Made by a program: the position numbers and the translations under genes. A DNA stretch of 39,495 nucleotides from Akkermansiaceae bacterium UBA5688. Its GTDB lineage: Bacteria; Verrucomicrobiota; Verrucomicrobiia; Verrucomicrobiales; Akkermansiaceae. Shown here piece by piece: positions 1-9,513 of the stretch (its first letter is position 1; each line of letters begins with the position of its first letter). The notes under the pieces are model-generated. The model saw nothing but the letters and a program-made list of their open reading frames with translations. It was not told the origin of the DNA and ran no database searches. The stretch covers positions 1 to 39,495 of the forward strand of contig DIHU01000134.1 of assembly GCA_002420315.1 (NCBI GenBank). Reading direction: 5' to 3'.

Positions 1-1281
1 ACCTTGAAGCCATTCTGTATATCGATACCGCTCCGTGCGCAGGGAGTATCCCCAAGCATTGTGGCGATGCCAAATTTGGGTAACGGCTGGTTTTTTCCAG
101 CGTGGATCGGAAGGGTCTCGAAGTAAGGGGCGCAAAGATGCTCCTTCTAGGTTTTTAGACGCTTCCAGTCCGCAAAGATCTGCTAGGGTCGGGTATAGGT
201 CGAGTAGTTCGACTGGTTTTGGGGATGCTTTTCCGCGGGTGAAACCGGGAGCAGCGATTAGCATAGGCATGCGGGTGGATCTTTCAAATGCTTTGCGCTT
301 GTACCAGAGTCCCTTTTCTCCGAGGAAATATCCGTGGTCTGACCAGAAGACGATGATGGTTTTCTTCATGAGACCATGCTTTTCAAGAGCATCAAGAAGT
401 CGACCGATCTGCGCATCGATAAAAGTATTGCAGGCATAGTAGGCCTGCTTGCAACGTCGTGCCTCAGCCACCGTGATATTTGGAAAGTAGTAGGGCCAAT
501 TTCTGGAATCCCTCATATAGGCCATTGGCGGAACATCTTCTAAATCCTTCTTGGCCTCGTCCAAATCAGGAATGGTGATCTCCTCCAGAGGATACATATC
601 GAAGTATTTTTTTGGCGCGACATAGGGGCAGTGTGGATTGAAAAATCCGGCAGCAAGAAAGAAAGGCTTGTCTTTGTGCTTTTCGATCTGGGCAATTACA
701 TCACTCGCGACCATCCCGTCGGTGTGTTCTTCGTCTGTGCTTATTGGATCCCACACGGCCATCGAGATTCCGAGGCCTTTATTTGGGCCGAAGTTGATGA
801 TTTCGCTTTCACGAGTTTTGTCGATTCCGGCAGGGTTGGAACGCTCTGTCCATGTGGCCGGGTCATCGTTGGCATCGGTTCCGATCATGCTGGGATTCCC
901 ATAGTGATAGATTTTTCCTGATCGATAGGAAAAATAACCATTGTTTTTGAAAAGTTGCCCTAGTGTCACGACATCAGGATTCTTCAGGCGTAACTCATGT
1001 TTGAGTGTGTGGAGATTTAAGGTGTCAGGACGAAGGCCTGTCATCAAACTGGCCCGGCTTGGGCCACAAAGAGGCTGTTGGCAATGAGCATTATCAAAGC
1101 GCATTCCCATCGCAGCGAGTCGCTTTAAATTCGGGGTTTTCACTTGAGAGTTTCCGTAAACCTCCAGATCGCAGTTCATATCATCTGCAGCGATAAAAAG
1201 GACATTCATTTTCTCTTCTCCCGTAACTGGGATCAGGTGCCAGAAGAAAAAGAAAAGCAGCGGAGGCAGGTTTTTTTTCAT
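1..1281 (-). CDS. Secreted sulfatase (S1, iduronate-2-sulfatase-like), 3'-truncated by window edge
   Basis: The frame runs from ATG at 1281 to base 1 without a stop: 427 codons, probably lacking the last 50-80 residues. It should hydrolyse sulfate esters on a polysaccharide outside the cytoplasm. Residues 1-22 form a signal peptide with a run of F/L/W. The formylglycine motif C-G-P-S-R with T-G five residues later starts at Cys72, the residue an FGE-type enzyme would oxidise. Metal-ligand Asp residues lie at 33-34 (AADDMN), and a second D-H pair occurs in the C-terminal half (WSDHGYFLGEKG). Spacing and motifs resemble the iduronate-2-sulfatase branch; the true substrate cannot be read. No Shine-Dalgarno is visible. 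The same frame stays open upstream to a stop at 1519-1521 and holds another ATG at 1437, but the signal peptide favours 1281. It is divergent from the ligase gene at 1828. Confidence 0.9.
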   Translation of the reverse strand, partial: MKKNLPPLLFFFFWHLIPVTGEEKMNVLFIAADDMNCDLEVYGNSQVKTPNLKRLAAMGMRFDNAHCQQPLCGPSRASLMTGLRPDTLNLHTLKHELRLKNPDVVTLGQLFKNNGYFSYRSGKIYHYGNPSMIGTDANDDPATWTERSNPAGIDKTRESEIINFGPNKGLGISMAVWDPISTDEEHTDGMVASDVIAQIEKHKDKPFFLAAGFFNPHCPYVAPKKYFDMYPLEEITIPDLDEAKKDLEDVPPMAYMRDSRNWPYYFPNITVAEARRCKQAYYACNTFIDAQIGRLLDALEKHGLMKKTIIVFWSDHGYFLGEKGLWYKRKAFERSTRMPMLIAAPGFTRGKASPKPVELLDLYPTLADLCGLEASKNLEGASLRPLLRDPSDPRWKKPAVTQIWHRHNAWGYSLRTERYRYTEWLQG

Positions 1282-1827
1282 AGTATTTGGATAACTGTCA
1301 TTGCTGCCGACCCAGGCGTCGTCGCGTGTGACTAAGGTCTTGCCGCCGGATTTGAAGGTTCTCAGCAGCGGGGCAAGCGCCGAATTTTTGTCTTCACCAA
1401 CAAAGTCAATCGTTCTGCTTTGAGCCTGTCCATTCATATTTGATTGCCCGTAAGGATAAATACCCTGATCGGCCCCTTTTTTTCTTCGGCAGTTCTTCAG
1501 CTTACGCCGCGGAATTGATTATCAACTGGGCGCCAAGTGCCGCTAGAGTCACCAAGATGGAGTTTATCTTCTTTATTATTTATCTGTAACTTTTTGGGAA
1601 TGGTGTGCGAATTTATTTCCCTGTGTCTAAGTGAGTAATTTATCTCAGTACTCGATGCTAGTATAAGACTTTAAATCACTGTGGTTGAGTTGAATGGCGA
1701 TCGCTTATTGATTTTTATTGAGAATATTCTAAGCCTCTTGTCGGCCTGATTCATATTCCTATTCGCTTCACTGAATCAGTGCGGAAATGGAATTAATTAA
1801 AGATTTATAGCACACCTAAGACAAAGA
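1282..1827. other. Divergent intergenic region with a coding-like stretch
   Basis: This 546-base gap separates the sulfatase (-) from formate-tetrahydrofolate ligase (+). From 1518 down to 1282 the minus strand is open in the sulfatase frame and reads like protein rather than spacer: it contains NMNGQAQSRTIDFVGED, a leucine-rich stretch, then LVTRDDAWVGSNDSY. It may be the relic of another gene or an N-terminal extension. The part from about 1540 to 1827 is AT-rich and presumably holds both promoters, but no promoter match was convincing. Confidence 0.5.
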
Positions 1828-3507
1828 ATGAGCGAGTATAAAACCGATATCGATATTGCTAGAGAAGTTTCCGGTGAACACATCAATGACATTGGAGCGA
1901 AGCTCAGGATTGACCAAAAAGATCTCGTTCCTTTTGGTCATGATAAAGCTAAGATTTCATGGGACGCAATTAATGGTGCGCAGAAGAATAAGGATGGGAA
2001 ATTGATCCTTGTCACAGCAGTAACGCCAACCCCAGCGGGTGAAGGAAAAACGACGACCTCGGTGGGGCTAACGGATGGTTTAAATAAAATTGGTAAACAA
2101 ACGACAGTGTGTTTGCGTGAGCCGAGCTTAGGTCCTTGTTTCGGCATGAAGGGTGGTGCAGCTGGAGGTGGGTATGCGCAAGTGATACCAATGGAAGATA
2201 TCAATCTCCATTTCACCGGTGACTTTCATGCGATCACCTCGGCTCATAGTCTTCTTTCTGCCATGATTGATAACCATATCTACTGGGGAAATTCAACGAA
2301 GATAGATAGTCGCAGAGTGGCCTTCCGGCGAGTGGTTGATATGAATGATCGGTCGCTCAGAGCGATCACGTCATCACTAGGTGGACCTACTAATGGGTAT
2401 CCGAGAGAAGATGGTTTTGATATTACGGTTGCCTCAGAGGTTATGGCTATTTTTTGCCTGTCTCAGAACTTGGAAGAGTTGGAAGAAAGATTAGGAAATA
2501 TTATCATCGCCTACACTCGCGAGATGACTCCAGTTAGAGCAAAAGAGATTAACGCTCATCATGCAATGACGGTGCTGTTGAAAGACGCATTCAGACCCAA
2601 TCTTGTGCAGACTTTGGAAGGTAACCCCGCTCTTATTCACGGAGGGCCTTTTGCTAATATTGCCCACGGCTGTAATTCAGTGATCGCAACAAAAACGGCA
2701 CTAAAATTGTCGGATTATGTCGTGACTGAAGCTGGCTTTGGAGCAGATTTGGGTGCCGAGAAATTTTTTAATATCAAATGCCGGAAAGCCGGTTTTTCGC
2801 CTGATGCCGTTGTTCTGGTCGCCACCGTCAGAGCCTTGAAGCATCAAGGGGGCGTTTCGAAAGATAATTTAAATAATGAAAATACCGAAGCGCTCAAAAA
2901 AGGTTGCTCAAATCTAGGTAGGCATATTCGTAACTTGAGCCAGTTTGGGGTTCCGCTGGTTGTCGGTATTAATAAATTTGTTTCTGATTCCGAGGCGGAA
3001 TTCCAAGTCATTAGAGACTACTGTAAAAAATTTAATGTTGAGGTAAGTGTGACAAGTCACTGGGAAAATGGAGGTGATGGTGCGACTGACTTGGCCGAGA
3101 AAGTAGCTCGTTTAGCTGACTCAGGGGCCGCTCAGTTTAAAACATTGTACGATGATGAAATGCCATTGATGGGGAAAGTCGAAACAATTGCCAAAATGCT
3201 TTATCAGGCAGACGAAGTAATGGCAGATAAAGTTGTTAGAGATAAAATAAAGTGGTTTCAAGAGAATGGATTTGGGCATCTTCCAGTCTGTATTGCAAAG
3301 ACTCAGTATAGCTTTTCCACCGATCCAAAGTTATTAGGAGCACCGAAAGATCACTCGCTCTCTATCCGAGAGGTGAGATTGTCTGCAGGTGCTGAGTTTG
3401 TTGTGATTGTGTGTGGTGCAATCATGACAATGCCTGGCCTTCCAAGAGTTCCAGCAGCTGATAAAATTAAGCTGGATGAAAATGGATTGATACAGGGGCT
3501 TTTCTAA
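1828..3507 (+). CDS. fhs: Formate-tetrahydrofolate ligase
   Basis: The 559-residue product is full length for the family. It makes 10-formyltetrahydrofolate from formate, tetrahydrofolate and ATP in the cytoplasm, feeding purine synthesis, formyl-Met-tRNA and other formyl transfers. The nucleotide-binding loop TPTPAGEGKTTT lies at residues 66-77. The long conserved block that follows (REPSLGPCFGMKGGAAGGG, then HFTGDFHAIT) is at about 97-137. The C-terminus keeps the typical GAIMTMPGLPRVPAA stretch. No signal peptide and no obvious Shine-Dalgarno. It is followed after a 77-base gap by an unrelated secreted hydrolase on the same strand. It is the only clear housekeeping enzyme in the window. 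A formyltransferase that could use its product lies at 27140-28087, too far away to imply an operon. Confidence 0.97.
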   Translation: MSEYKTDIDIAREVSGEHINDIGAKLRIDQKDLVPFGHDKAKISWDAINGAQKNKDGKLILVTAVTPTPAGEGKTTTSVGLTDGLNKIGKQTTVCLREPSLGPCFGMKGGAAGGGYAQVIPMEDINLHFTGDFHAITSAHSLLSAMIDNHIYWGNSTKIDSRRVAFRRVVDMNDRSLRAITSSLGGPTNGYPREDGFDITVASEVMAIFCLSQNLEELEERLGNIIIAYTREMTPVRAKEINAHHAMTVLLKDAFRPNLVQTLEGNPALIHGGPFANIAHGCNSVIATKTALKLSDYVVTEAGFGADLGAEKFFNIKCRKAGFSPDAVVLVATVRALKHQGGVSKDNLNNENTEALKKGCSNLGRHIRNLSQFGVPLVVGINKFVSDSEAEFQVIRDYCKKFNVEVSVTSHWENGGDGATDLAEKVARLADSGAAQFKTLYDDEMPLMGKVETIAKMLYQADEVMADKVVRDKIKWFQENGFGHLPVCIAKTQYSFSTDPKLLGAPKDHSLSIREVRLSAGAEFVVIVCGAIMTMPGLPRVPAADKIKLDENGLIQGLF

Positions 3508-3521
3508 AGACAGGCTTTAAA

Positions 3522-3535
3522 GACTCGCTTGAGTC
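3522..3535 (+). terminator. Small hairpin after fhs, possible weak terminator
   Basis: GACTC and GAGTC are separated by the four-base loop GCTT, 15 bases after the fhs stop codon. The downstream sequence is AT-rich (caatttcttattc) but has no clean T-run, so it may only attenuate or mark the transcript end. The stem is just five base pairs. Confidence 0.3.
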
Positions 3536-3584
3536 GAACAATTTCTTATTCTAAAAAAAGAGGCTATCAGTTAGATTGGTGTCT

Positions 3585-5621
3585 ATGAGTCGATGTTTAT
3601 GTTTGCTGATTGTCCTCTTTGGTTGCAATTACATTTGCTCTGCTGAACCTTTAGGAGGGACGAAGCGACTGGACTGGAAAGGTGACATTGCCTCCCGACT
3701 CATTGATTCGGCTGATGCCTTTTTGCTTAAGAAGATCGAGGAGACTTTAGCAAACAATGAGCTGGATCAACCAGATCGTGCAGAACTGGCGCGTATCTTG
3801 GGAGTGGTCGATAAACGAGTCGCCGCCTCTTCCCACCTCGAAGTCTTGAGTAAGGTCGCGGAGAGCGATGATTTTGTAGTTCACGAGATCCGTTGGGAGG
3901 CCTTTGGTGATGTATATGGGGAAGGTCTGTGGCTCGCTCCTCCAAATGCAAAAGAGTCGGTCATTGTTATACCGGATGCAGATCAAACTCCTGAGGAGAT
4001 AGCAGGCTTTGATGATAAGCTACCAATGGTCTATCAGACCGCTCGTGAGTATGCTGCTGGCGGATTAAACGTTTTTGTACCTGTTTTAATCAACCGGAAT
4101 CTTGGACCGCATAAAATATCGAATCGTGAGTATCTCTATCGCCCCGCTTTTGAGCTGGGACGTCACCTCATCGGTTATGAAATTCAGAAAGTATTAGCAT
4201 TGGTTGACCGACTAGGTGCTGAACTAGTGGGAATTCACGGGCATGGTGAAGGTGGCATGCTCGCTTTATTTTCGGCAGCAATTGATGATCGGATCCCGAA
4301 GGCTACGTTGAGTGGCTATTCTGGTCCTGATGCTGATTTGTGGCAGGAGCCTGCGGAACGCAATGTCTTTGGTTTGCTGAAGCAGTTTGACCTAGCCTCG
4401 TTAAAAAAGATGATTGCTCCGAGGGATTTGAAGATTTTGGGCCACCCACCCGGACCCCAAGTGTTGATTGAGCAAAAAAAATCACGAGGCAAGCCTGGAC
4501 GCCTCCTTCCATCAGGTAATCAGGAAGAAAATTTGAAAAAGCAGGCTCAGCCTTTGAAGATACTCAAGGTCGTTGACCAGAAAACACGCCATGCCAGGCA
4601 AATGCACGAGCTTGATCGCCACAACCAACAGTTACTCGTGGAAAGCCCCTATGAGCGTCGAAAGTTTATGGCGAAGCTTAAGACGACTTCGCCGCTCGCC
4701 TTTAGGGAAACTCAAAAATTCTACCGCAACTATTTTTCTGAAAAGGTAATTGGCCGATTTAGCGATGAACTGCTTGAGCCTAATCCCCGCACCCGACGAA
4801 TTGAGATCAATGATAAGGTAAAGGCCTACGAGGTTGTCCTTGATGTGTTTAAGGACGCCAGTTTTTTTGCATACGGTATTCTAATTCTGCCGAATGATCT
4901 AAAAGCGGGAGAATCCCGGCCTTGTGTAGTTTGTCAGCATGGTTTGGAAGGGCGCCCCCAGTCGACGATCGGAGAAAAAGATGAGCATTACTATGAAGCT
5001 TTCGCTACAAAATTGGCAGAGCGTGGCTATGTCACTTTCGCGCCACAAAACCTCTACATTTTTGAAGATCGATTTCGTACGCTTCAGTTCAAGGCAAATT
5101 CAATTGGGCGTACTTTGTTTTCTCTGATGGTTCCACAGCACCAGCAAATCACAGACTGGCTTGGCGGACTGGACTTTGTTGATGCTAAGCGAATTGGTTT
5201 CTATGGTCTTTCCTATGGCGGAAAATCGGCGATGCGCATTCCTCCATTGGTGGACAACTATTGTTTGTCGATTTGCAGTGCAGATTTCAACGATTGGGTG
5301 TGGAAAAACGCCTCAACACGGAGTCCATATAGTTACTCGAATAAATCTGAGTACGAGATTTTTGAGTTCGATCTTGGTAGTACTTTTAACTATTCGGAAA
5401 TGGCTGCGCTAATTGCCCCACGGCCTTTTATGGTTGAGCGGGGCCATTTTGATGGGGTCGCACCAGATGAACGAGTAGCCCTTGAGTTTGCCAAAGTAAG
5501 GCATTTGTATTCGGCGAAACTTGGGCTCGGTGAACGCGCGGAAATAGAGTGGTTTGTCGGACCCCATAAGATTAACGGGAAAGGGACTTTTGAGTTTCTA
5601 GACCGTTGGCTAAAGCACTAA
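3585..5621 (+). CDS. Secreted two-lobed alpha/beta hydrolase (esterase-like), N-lobe without nucleophile
   Basis: The product is 678 residues from ATG 3585; TTG 3576 and GTG 3579 are alternative starts. Residues 1-20 are an export signal; LLIVLFGC could be a lipobox, otherwise cleavage after CSA is plausible. The C-terminal lobe (about 400-678) is a complete alpha/beta hydrolase of the acetylxylan-esterase/dienelactone-hydrolase type: G-L-S-Y-G with Ser543, Asp622 in GHFDG, His661 in GPHK. The N-terminal lobe (about 100-290) resembles it, with G-H-G-E-G at 219-223 and an IAPRD segment matching the C-lobe IAPRP, but glycine replaces the nucleophile serine. This suggests an internal duplication with one dead half. 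Substrate unknown; ester removal from a polysaccharide is an inference from context. It converges on the DUF1552 gene, with 91 bases between them. Confidence 0.8.
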   Translation: MSRCLCLLIVLFGCNYICSAEPLGGTKRLDWKGDIASRLIDSADAFLLKKIEETLANNELDQPDRAELARILGVVDKRVAASSHLEVLSKVAESDDFVVHEIRWEAFGDVYGEGLWLAPPNAKESVIVIPDADQTPEEIAGFDDKLPMVYQTAREYAAGGLNVFVPVLINRNLGPHKISNREYLYRPAFELGRHLIGYEIQKVLALVDRLGAELVGIHGHGEGGMLALFSAAIDDRIPKATLSGYSGPDADLWQEPAERNVFGLLKQFDLASLKKMIAPRDLKILGHPPGPQVLIEQKKSRGKPGRLLPSGNQEENLKKQAQPLKILKVVDQKTRHARQMHELDRHNQQLLVESPYERRKFMAKLKTTSPLAFRETQKFYRNYFSEKVIGRFSDELLEPNPRTRRIEINDKVKAYEVVLDVFKDASFFAYGILILPNDLKAGESRPCVVCQHGLEGRPQSTIGEKDEHYYEAFATKLAERGYVTFAPQNLYIFEDRFRTLQFKANSIGRTLFSLMVPQHQQITDWLGGLDFVDAKRIGFYGLSYGGKSAMRIPPLVDNYCLSICSADFNDWVWKNASTRSPYSYSNKSEYEIFEFDLGSTFNYSEMAALIAPRPFMVERGHFDGVAPDERVALEFAKVRHLYSAKLGLGERAEIEWFVGPHKINGKGTFEFLDRWLKH

Positions 5622-5712
5622 AGTTTTAATCCGTGATCTGCTTATTGCTAATCCTCAAAGAATTTCATCTCGAACAGCGACGAACCGGACAGCTCAATTG
5701 TCAATGATTTGG

Positions 5713-7062
5713 CTAGGCCAAGACCTCAGGTAGCAAGGCATTACTGTCCGCAAACTTGTCAGCTGTAATGCCGATTTTTTTGAGCATGGTAAGGTGTAAA
5801 TTGGCCAGTGGCACAGACTCCTCAAAACGATGGTAATTGCCATGCTTAAACCCTAGGCCCTTACCGCCTGCCAACACCAAAGGGTAATTTCTGTTGTTAT
5901 GAGTCGTGCTGTTGCTGCAACCATAAAGAATGGTTGTTTGATCGAGGAGGCTCTTGCTGCCGTCTGCATTCGAAGGAGTCTCCCGCATCCTGGTGAGGAA
6001 TTCTGCAAATTTCCGCGATAAAAACTGATCCCACTTTCCGAGTGGCTCGATCCCATTGGGTTTGTTCCAGTCGTGACAGAGCGAGTGAATATTTTTACCA
6101 AATCCAAGTAGCTGTGGAAACTTGCCACTCAAACTTGTGGCGTCTCCCATACTTCCAATTTGGTAAGTGGCAACGCGTGTCGAATCAGTTCGAAAGGCAA
6201 GATAGATGAGTTCATACATTGTCCCAACATAGTCTTCTGGAACGTTTGAATCAGATTCTAGCTTGAGACGTTCACGATCTTGATCAGTGAGTTCAGGTTT
6301 TGGGAGATCAATCCAAGCCTGGGATCGCTCAACTCGCTTTTCTACCTGACGGACTGAATCCAAATATTCGTCGAATTTCTCCTTATCGTTTTGGCCAAGA
6401 TGACTTCGGACTCTCTTTGCATCGTCGAGAACGAGGTCCAACATGCTTCCCGCACTCCGTAGGCGGCGACGTCCCCTAGCAGTTGATTCATCGCCTCCCC
6501 CAAAAAGGCGCTCAAAGATCTGGCGCGGCTGATTGAGTGCGGGAATGGGACGACCGTGTTCGTTGTATGAGAGTGTGCTCGATCTTGTGGGCTCACCGAC
6601 ACCACCGTCGGTGGACATGACCAAGGAGGAAAATCGAGTCTTATCAGCCAGTTGGCTGGCGGCGATTTGATCCATCGATTGAACGTTTCGTAGATCTCGT
6701 CCTAATAAATCGCAACCTGTCAAAAAAGTATCCCCGCTATCGTGGCCGTCAATCTTACGAACTTCGGGATGTGACAAACCTCCAAGGATAGAAATATCGT
6801 CGCGAAGAGACTCTAAGGGGCTCAAAGGATTAGAAAATTTAAAGTCTGCTCCGGCCTTTTCTGGAAACCAGTTCCAATCGGCCTTTCCGCTATCAGCTGC
6901 CGCCATGGAAACTCCGAATGGAAAATAGATTGCTGCCAATCTTTTTGGGGAAGGGTTCAAGGCCTCACTGCCCATACATTCCAAAGAAGGGAGTGCAAGG
7001 GTCGCTCCAATACCACGCAGAAAAGTTCGTCGATTTAAGTGCCAAGGTTTCTTAGAATGCAT
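5713..7062 (-). CDS. Tat-exported DUF1552 protein
   Basis: The 449-residue product starts with a twin-arginine signal (N-R-R-T-F-L-R-G followed by a hydrophobic stretch to about residue 30). The rest fits DUF1552 from planctomycetes and verrucomicrobia, a family without an established biochemical function. Recognisable parts are the early AAIYFPFG segment, a GHDSGDTFLTG segment near residue 105, and a C-terminal LGFKHGNYHR segment. It starts nine bases after the stop of the DUF1592 cytochrome gene, so the two are almost certainly co-transcribed, as is usual for this pair. By analogy with DUF1501 it may belong to the sulfatase/phosphatase-like alpha/beta fold, but that is not shown here. The partnership suggests it works with an exported c-type cytochrome. 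Confidence 0.88.
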   Translation of the reverse strand: MHSKKPWHLNRRTFLRGIGATLALPSLECMGSEALNPSPKRLAAIYFPFGVSMAAADSGKADWNWFPEKAGADFKFSNPLSPLESLRDDISILGGLSHPEVRKIDGHDSGDTFLTGCDLLGRDLRNVQSMDQIAASQLADKTRFSSLVMSTDGGVGEPTRSSTLSYNEHGRPIPALNQPRQIFERLFGGGDESTARGRRRLRSAGSMLDLVLDDAKRVRSHLGQNDKEKFDEYLDSVRQVEKRVERSQAWIDLPKPELTDQDRERLKLESDSNVPEDYVGTMYELIYLAFRTDSTRVATYQIGSMGDATSLSGKFPQLLGFGKNIHSLCHDWNKPNGIEPLGKWDQFLSRKFAEFLTRMRETPSNADGSKSLLDQTTILYGCSNSTTHNNRNYPLVLAGGKGLGFKHGNYHRFEESVPLANLHLTMLKKIGITADKFADSNALLPEVLA

Positions 7063-7071
7063 CTTCGTAAG

Positions 7072-9438
7072 TTATTTGGATTGGAAATTGGGTTCTTGCA
7101 CGATTGCTAATATTAAACATCTCACGCGCAGGTTATTCTTCAAGAACTGATTTGTGAGATCAGATATCAGGGTTTCGTCAGAGAATTCCAGACTCCGCCC
7201 AAGGGCGTAGGTAAGTAGCTTTGACACAAAGGCTCGCGCAAATTGTTTGCGCCGATTCTCTTTGAGATAAGTTTTTAATCCGCTGATGCCCTGAATCGTA
7301 TGCCCGTCCGGAAGTTTGGCATTCGCATCGACTGCCAATTCAATGTTTTTTTTGCCATGGATTGGTCTTACAATTTTCTCTCGCCAATGTCCGATCGCAT
7401 TAAATTGTTCAAGGGCCTGACCCCAAGGATCAAGGTTGCGATGGCAATCGGCGCAAGCGGGATCATGGAGATGAATCTCAAGTTGTTTGCGAATTGGGAG
7501 CAGCGCAAACTTTGGATCAGCTGTTTCAAGTTCGGGAACGTTTGGAGGGGGGGGAGCTGGCGGATCATTGAGTAAACGCTTACGCACAAATACCGCACGT
7601 TTAATGAGATTCGAATCTCTACCTGTCGAATTGGCGGTGAGGATGGACGCTTGGCCTAAGAGTCCTCCCCTATGCGATGCATTTTTGGCGGTTAAGTTGA
7701 CTCGTTGGAATTCTCCTGCCGTTACGCCATCGATCCCATAATGGCTCGCCATTCTGCTGTTTACAGTCACGAAATCAGAATCAATAAAATTTTCGGCAGA
7801 GAGATTACGGTGAAGAATTTCTGAGAAGAAAGCGAAAGTTTCGCGGCGCATGTCGCCTTTTAATTCGGGCTTAAATCCGGGATGAAGTTTCTGGTCGATG
7901 ACAACCCGATCTAACGCGTCGATGTCTAACCATTGGGAAACAAAGTTCTCCACAAATTGCTGCGAACGAGGATGCTTGAGCATCCGTTCGACCTGGCTAG
8001 TAAGCTCATCGGCCGTGCTTAGTTCACCTGAATTTGCAGATGCCAGCAATTCTTGATCAGGCATGGTGCTCCATAAAAAGTAAGACAGTCGCGCGGCCAG
8101 TTCATGTTGTGTCAAAGGCCTTTGCTTCGCAGAGAAGGGCTCAAGAATGTAAAGAAAATGAGGTGAGACGAGCGCCATCGCTAAGGTCTCTTTTATCGCT
8201 TCCTCAAAGGTCGGCATCTCTTCCCGAACAACTTTGAAGAATTTTGTAAACCGAATCACCTCATCATCAGTGATCGGACGTCTCCAGGCACGCGGTAGAA
8301 ATCTTTCGACAACTTCCCTGACATAATCTGGCTCAAATGATCCGCTACGTGAAACAGAATCATGAAGGATTTGGCGATGATGAGCAGGCGGCCAACTATC
8401 GAAAATGGGACCCTTGAATTCCAGCGATTCGATCACCGGGTGACCGCCGTATGGGTTCGTCACAGAAATAACGAGCCCGGGATACTTGCCTTGTCCTTTC
8501 ACTGGCAATGGGAAGTTTTCCATCCGACCCGAAAATTCATAGTCGTGCGACCCTTTCTCGGTAATATCGATTTCTGCCAGGGTTTTCCGATAAACCTCAG
8601 TGTCTGGTCGATAGCCTACCATCACCCTCATTCGGGGGAGCGGACTTGGTGTGTTCTCACTAAATTCACCTTTGGCACGAATACGGATTCGGAACTCTCC
8701 GGTCTCAGGGTAATCTTTCTTAATACGTGCGATAAATTCTTGCTCCTTACCGAGCCGGTTTGACGGCTTGGTCTTTCGGTGCCACTTATTTTCCGTCGAC
8801 TTTTTGAAGGTGTACTCAAAGACTTTAGGCTCCGGGGTTGTCGTAATGGCGTGATCGAGCGCTGCACGGGCGGCCTTAAGGTAGTATTCAAATTGAATCC
8901 CTGTCATCTGCAATGCGCTGCCATTGTTAAGCATGCCATCAACGGAGACACCATCGGGCGGCAAGTCCGCCACAAAGGAAATATCCAGTCCAAGCAGATC
9001 CCGCAGCGTATTCTGATACTCGGTTCGATTGAGACGGCGTAATACCACGCGACCATCTTTACTTTTTCGTGAGTCGGCGGCTGTCTTGATTTCCGAATTC
9101 AACCAACTTAAGATAGTCCGTCTTTCATCATCGCTCAATGCTGGTTCTTCCTCCGGAGGCATTTCCCCCAAATTGATCGCCGAGCGAACGTCATGCCAGT
9201 GTATTGCGGCTTTGTGATCATTAATGAGATCGGTAGAAATCGTGTCCAGTCGGAGCTTGCCCTTCTGCTTGTTTGGCCCATGGCAATCGTAACAGTACTT
9301 TTGAAAAATCGGTTGAATCTCCGCGATATAATTAAGTTTGGAGGCGAACAATGGATTAGCACTCACGAGTAGTGTCAATACAGCGAACATGCTCACTGAC
9401 AATTGATGCCTCCATTGATTATGGATAAAACTTTTCAA
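7072..9438 (-). CDS. DUF1592-family exported cytochrome (PSCyt1-DUF1587-DUF1595-DUF1592-DUF1588-DUF1585)
   Basis: The 788-residue product has a signal peptide (1-33) and two haem c motifs: C-Y-D-C-H at 49-53 in the N-terminal PSCyt1 domain and C-A-D-C-H at 662-666 in the DUF1588 region. Domain order, read by eye: PSCyt1 about 38-120, DUF1587 about 130-195, a beta-rich insert about 205-345, DUF1595 about 370-435, DUF1592 about 440-570, DUF1588 about 585-690, DUF1585 about 705-785. This is the family's standard layout. The listed start is a TTG codon; no ATG precedes it in frame, and the first internal ATG (9390) would leave a shorter but still workable signal. It is the middle gene of ThuA > DUF1592 > DUF1552. 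Biochemical function is not established; exported electron transfer or oxidation is the usual inference. Confidence 0.9.
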   Translation of the reverse strand: MKSFIHNQWRHQLSVSMFAVLTLLVSANPLFASKLNYIAEIQPIFQKYCYDCHGPNKQKGKLRLDTISTDLINDHKAAIHWHDVRSAINLGEMPPEEEPALSDDERRTILSWLNSEIKTAADSRKSKDGRVVLRRLNRTEYQNTLRDLLGLDISFVADLPPDGVSVDGMLNNGSALQMTGIQFEYYLKAARAALDHAITTTPEPKVFEYTFKKSTENKWHRKTKPSNRLGKEQEFIARIKKDYPETGEFRIRIRAKGEFSENTPSPLPRMRVMVGYRPDTEVYRKTLAEIDITEKGSHDYEFSGRMENFPLPVKGQGKYPGLVISVTNPYGGHPVIESLEFKGPIFDSWPPAHHRQILHDSVSRSGSFEPDYVREVVERFLPRAWRRPITDDEVIRFTKFFKVVREEMPTFEEAIKETLAMALVSPHFLYILEPFSAKQRPLTQHELAARLSYFLWSTMPDQELLASANSGELSTADELTSQVERMLKHPRSQQFVENFVSQWLDIDALDRVVIDQKLHPGFKPELKGDMRRETFAFFSEILHRNLSAENFIDSDFVTVNSRMASHYGIDGVTAGEFQRVNLTAKNASHRGGLLGQASILTANSTGRDSNLIKRAVFVRKRLLNDPPAPPPPNVPELETADPKFALLPIRKQLEIHLHDPACADCHRNLDPWGQALEQFNAIGHWREKIVRPIHGKKNIELAVDANAKLPDGHTIQGISGLKTYLKENRRKQFARAFVSKLLTYALGRSLEFSDETLISDLTNQFLKNNLRVRCLILAIVQEPNFQSK

Positions 9439-9513
9439 GATCGTTTGGTTGTCGGCAGTAGAAGATGAGTTGGTGTTTGAAATATTTTTCTGGTTAAGAG
9501 GAGCGGAAAGTAC

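Noticed and set aside
35..1335. Several plus-strand open frames at the left end
   Set aside because: They are antisense shadows of the sulfatase, whose minus-strand frame carries intact catalytic motifs.
7545..7560. G-rich run on the plus strand, considered as a G-quadruplex or slippage site
   Set aside because: On the coding strand it simply encodes the proline-rich PPAPPPP segment usual in DUF1588 regions.
8362..8763. 133-codon plus-strand open frame inside the DUF1592 gene
   Set aside because: It lies fully antisense to a well-supported family protein and its translation has no recognisable motif or signal; other long antisense frames (22288-22689, 29957-30442, 32589-33299) were dropped for the same reason.
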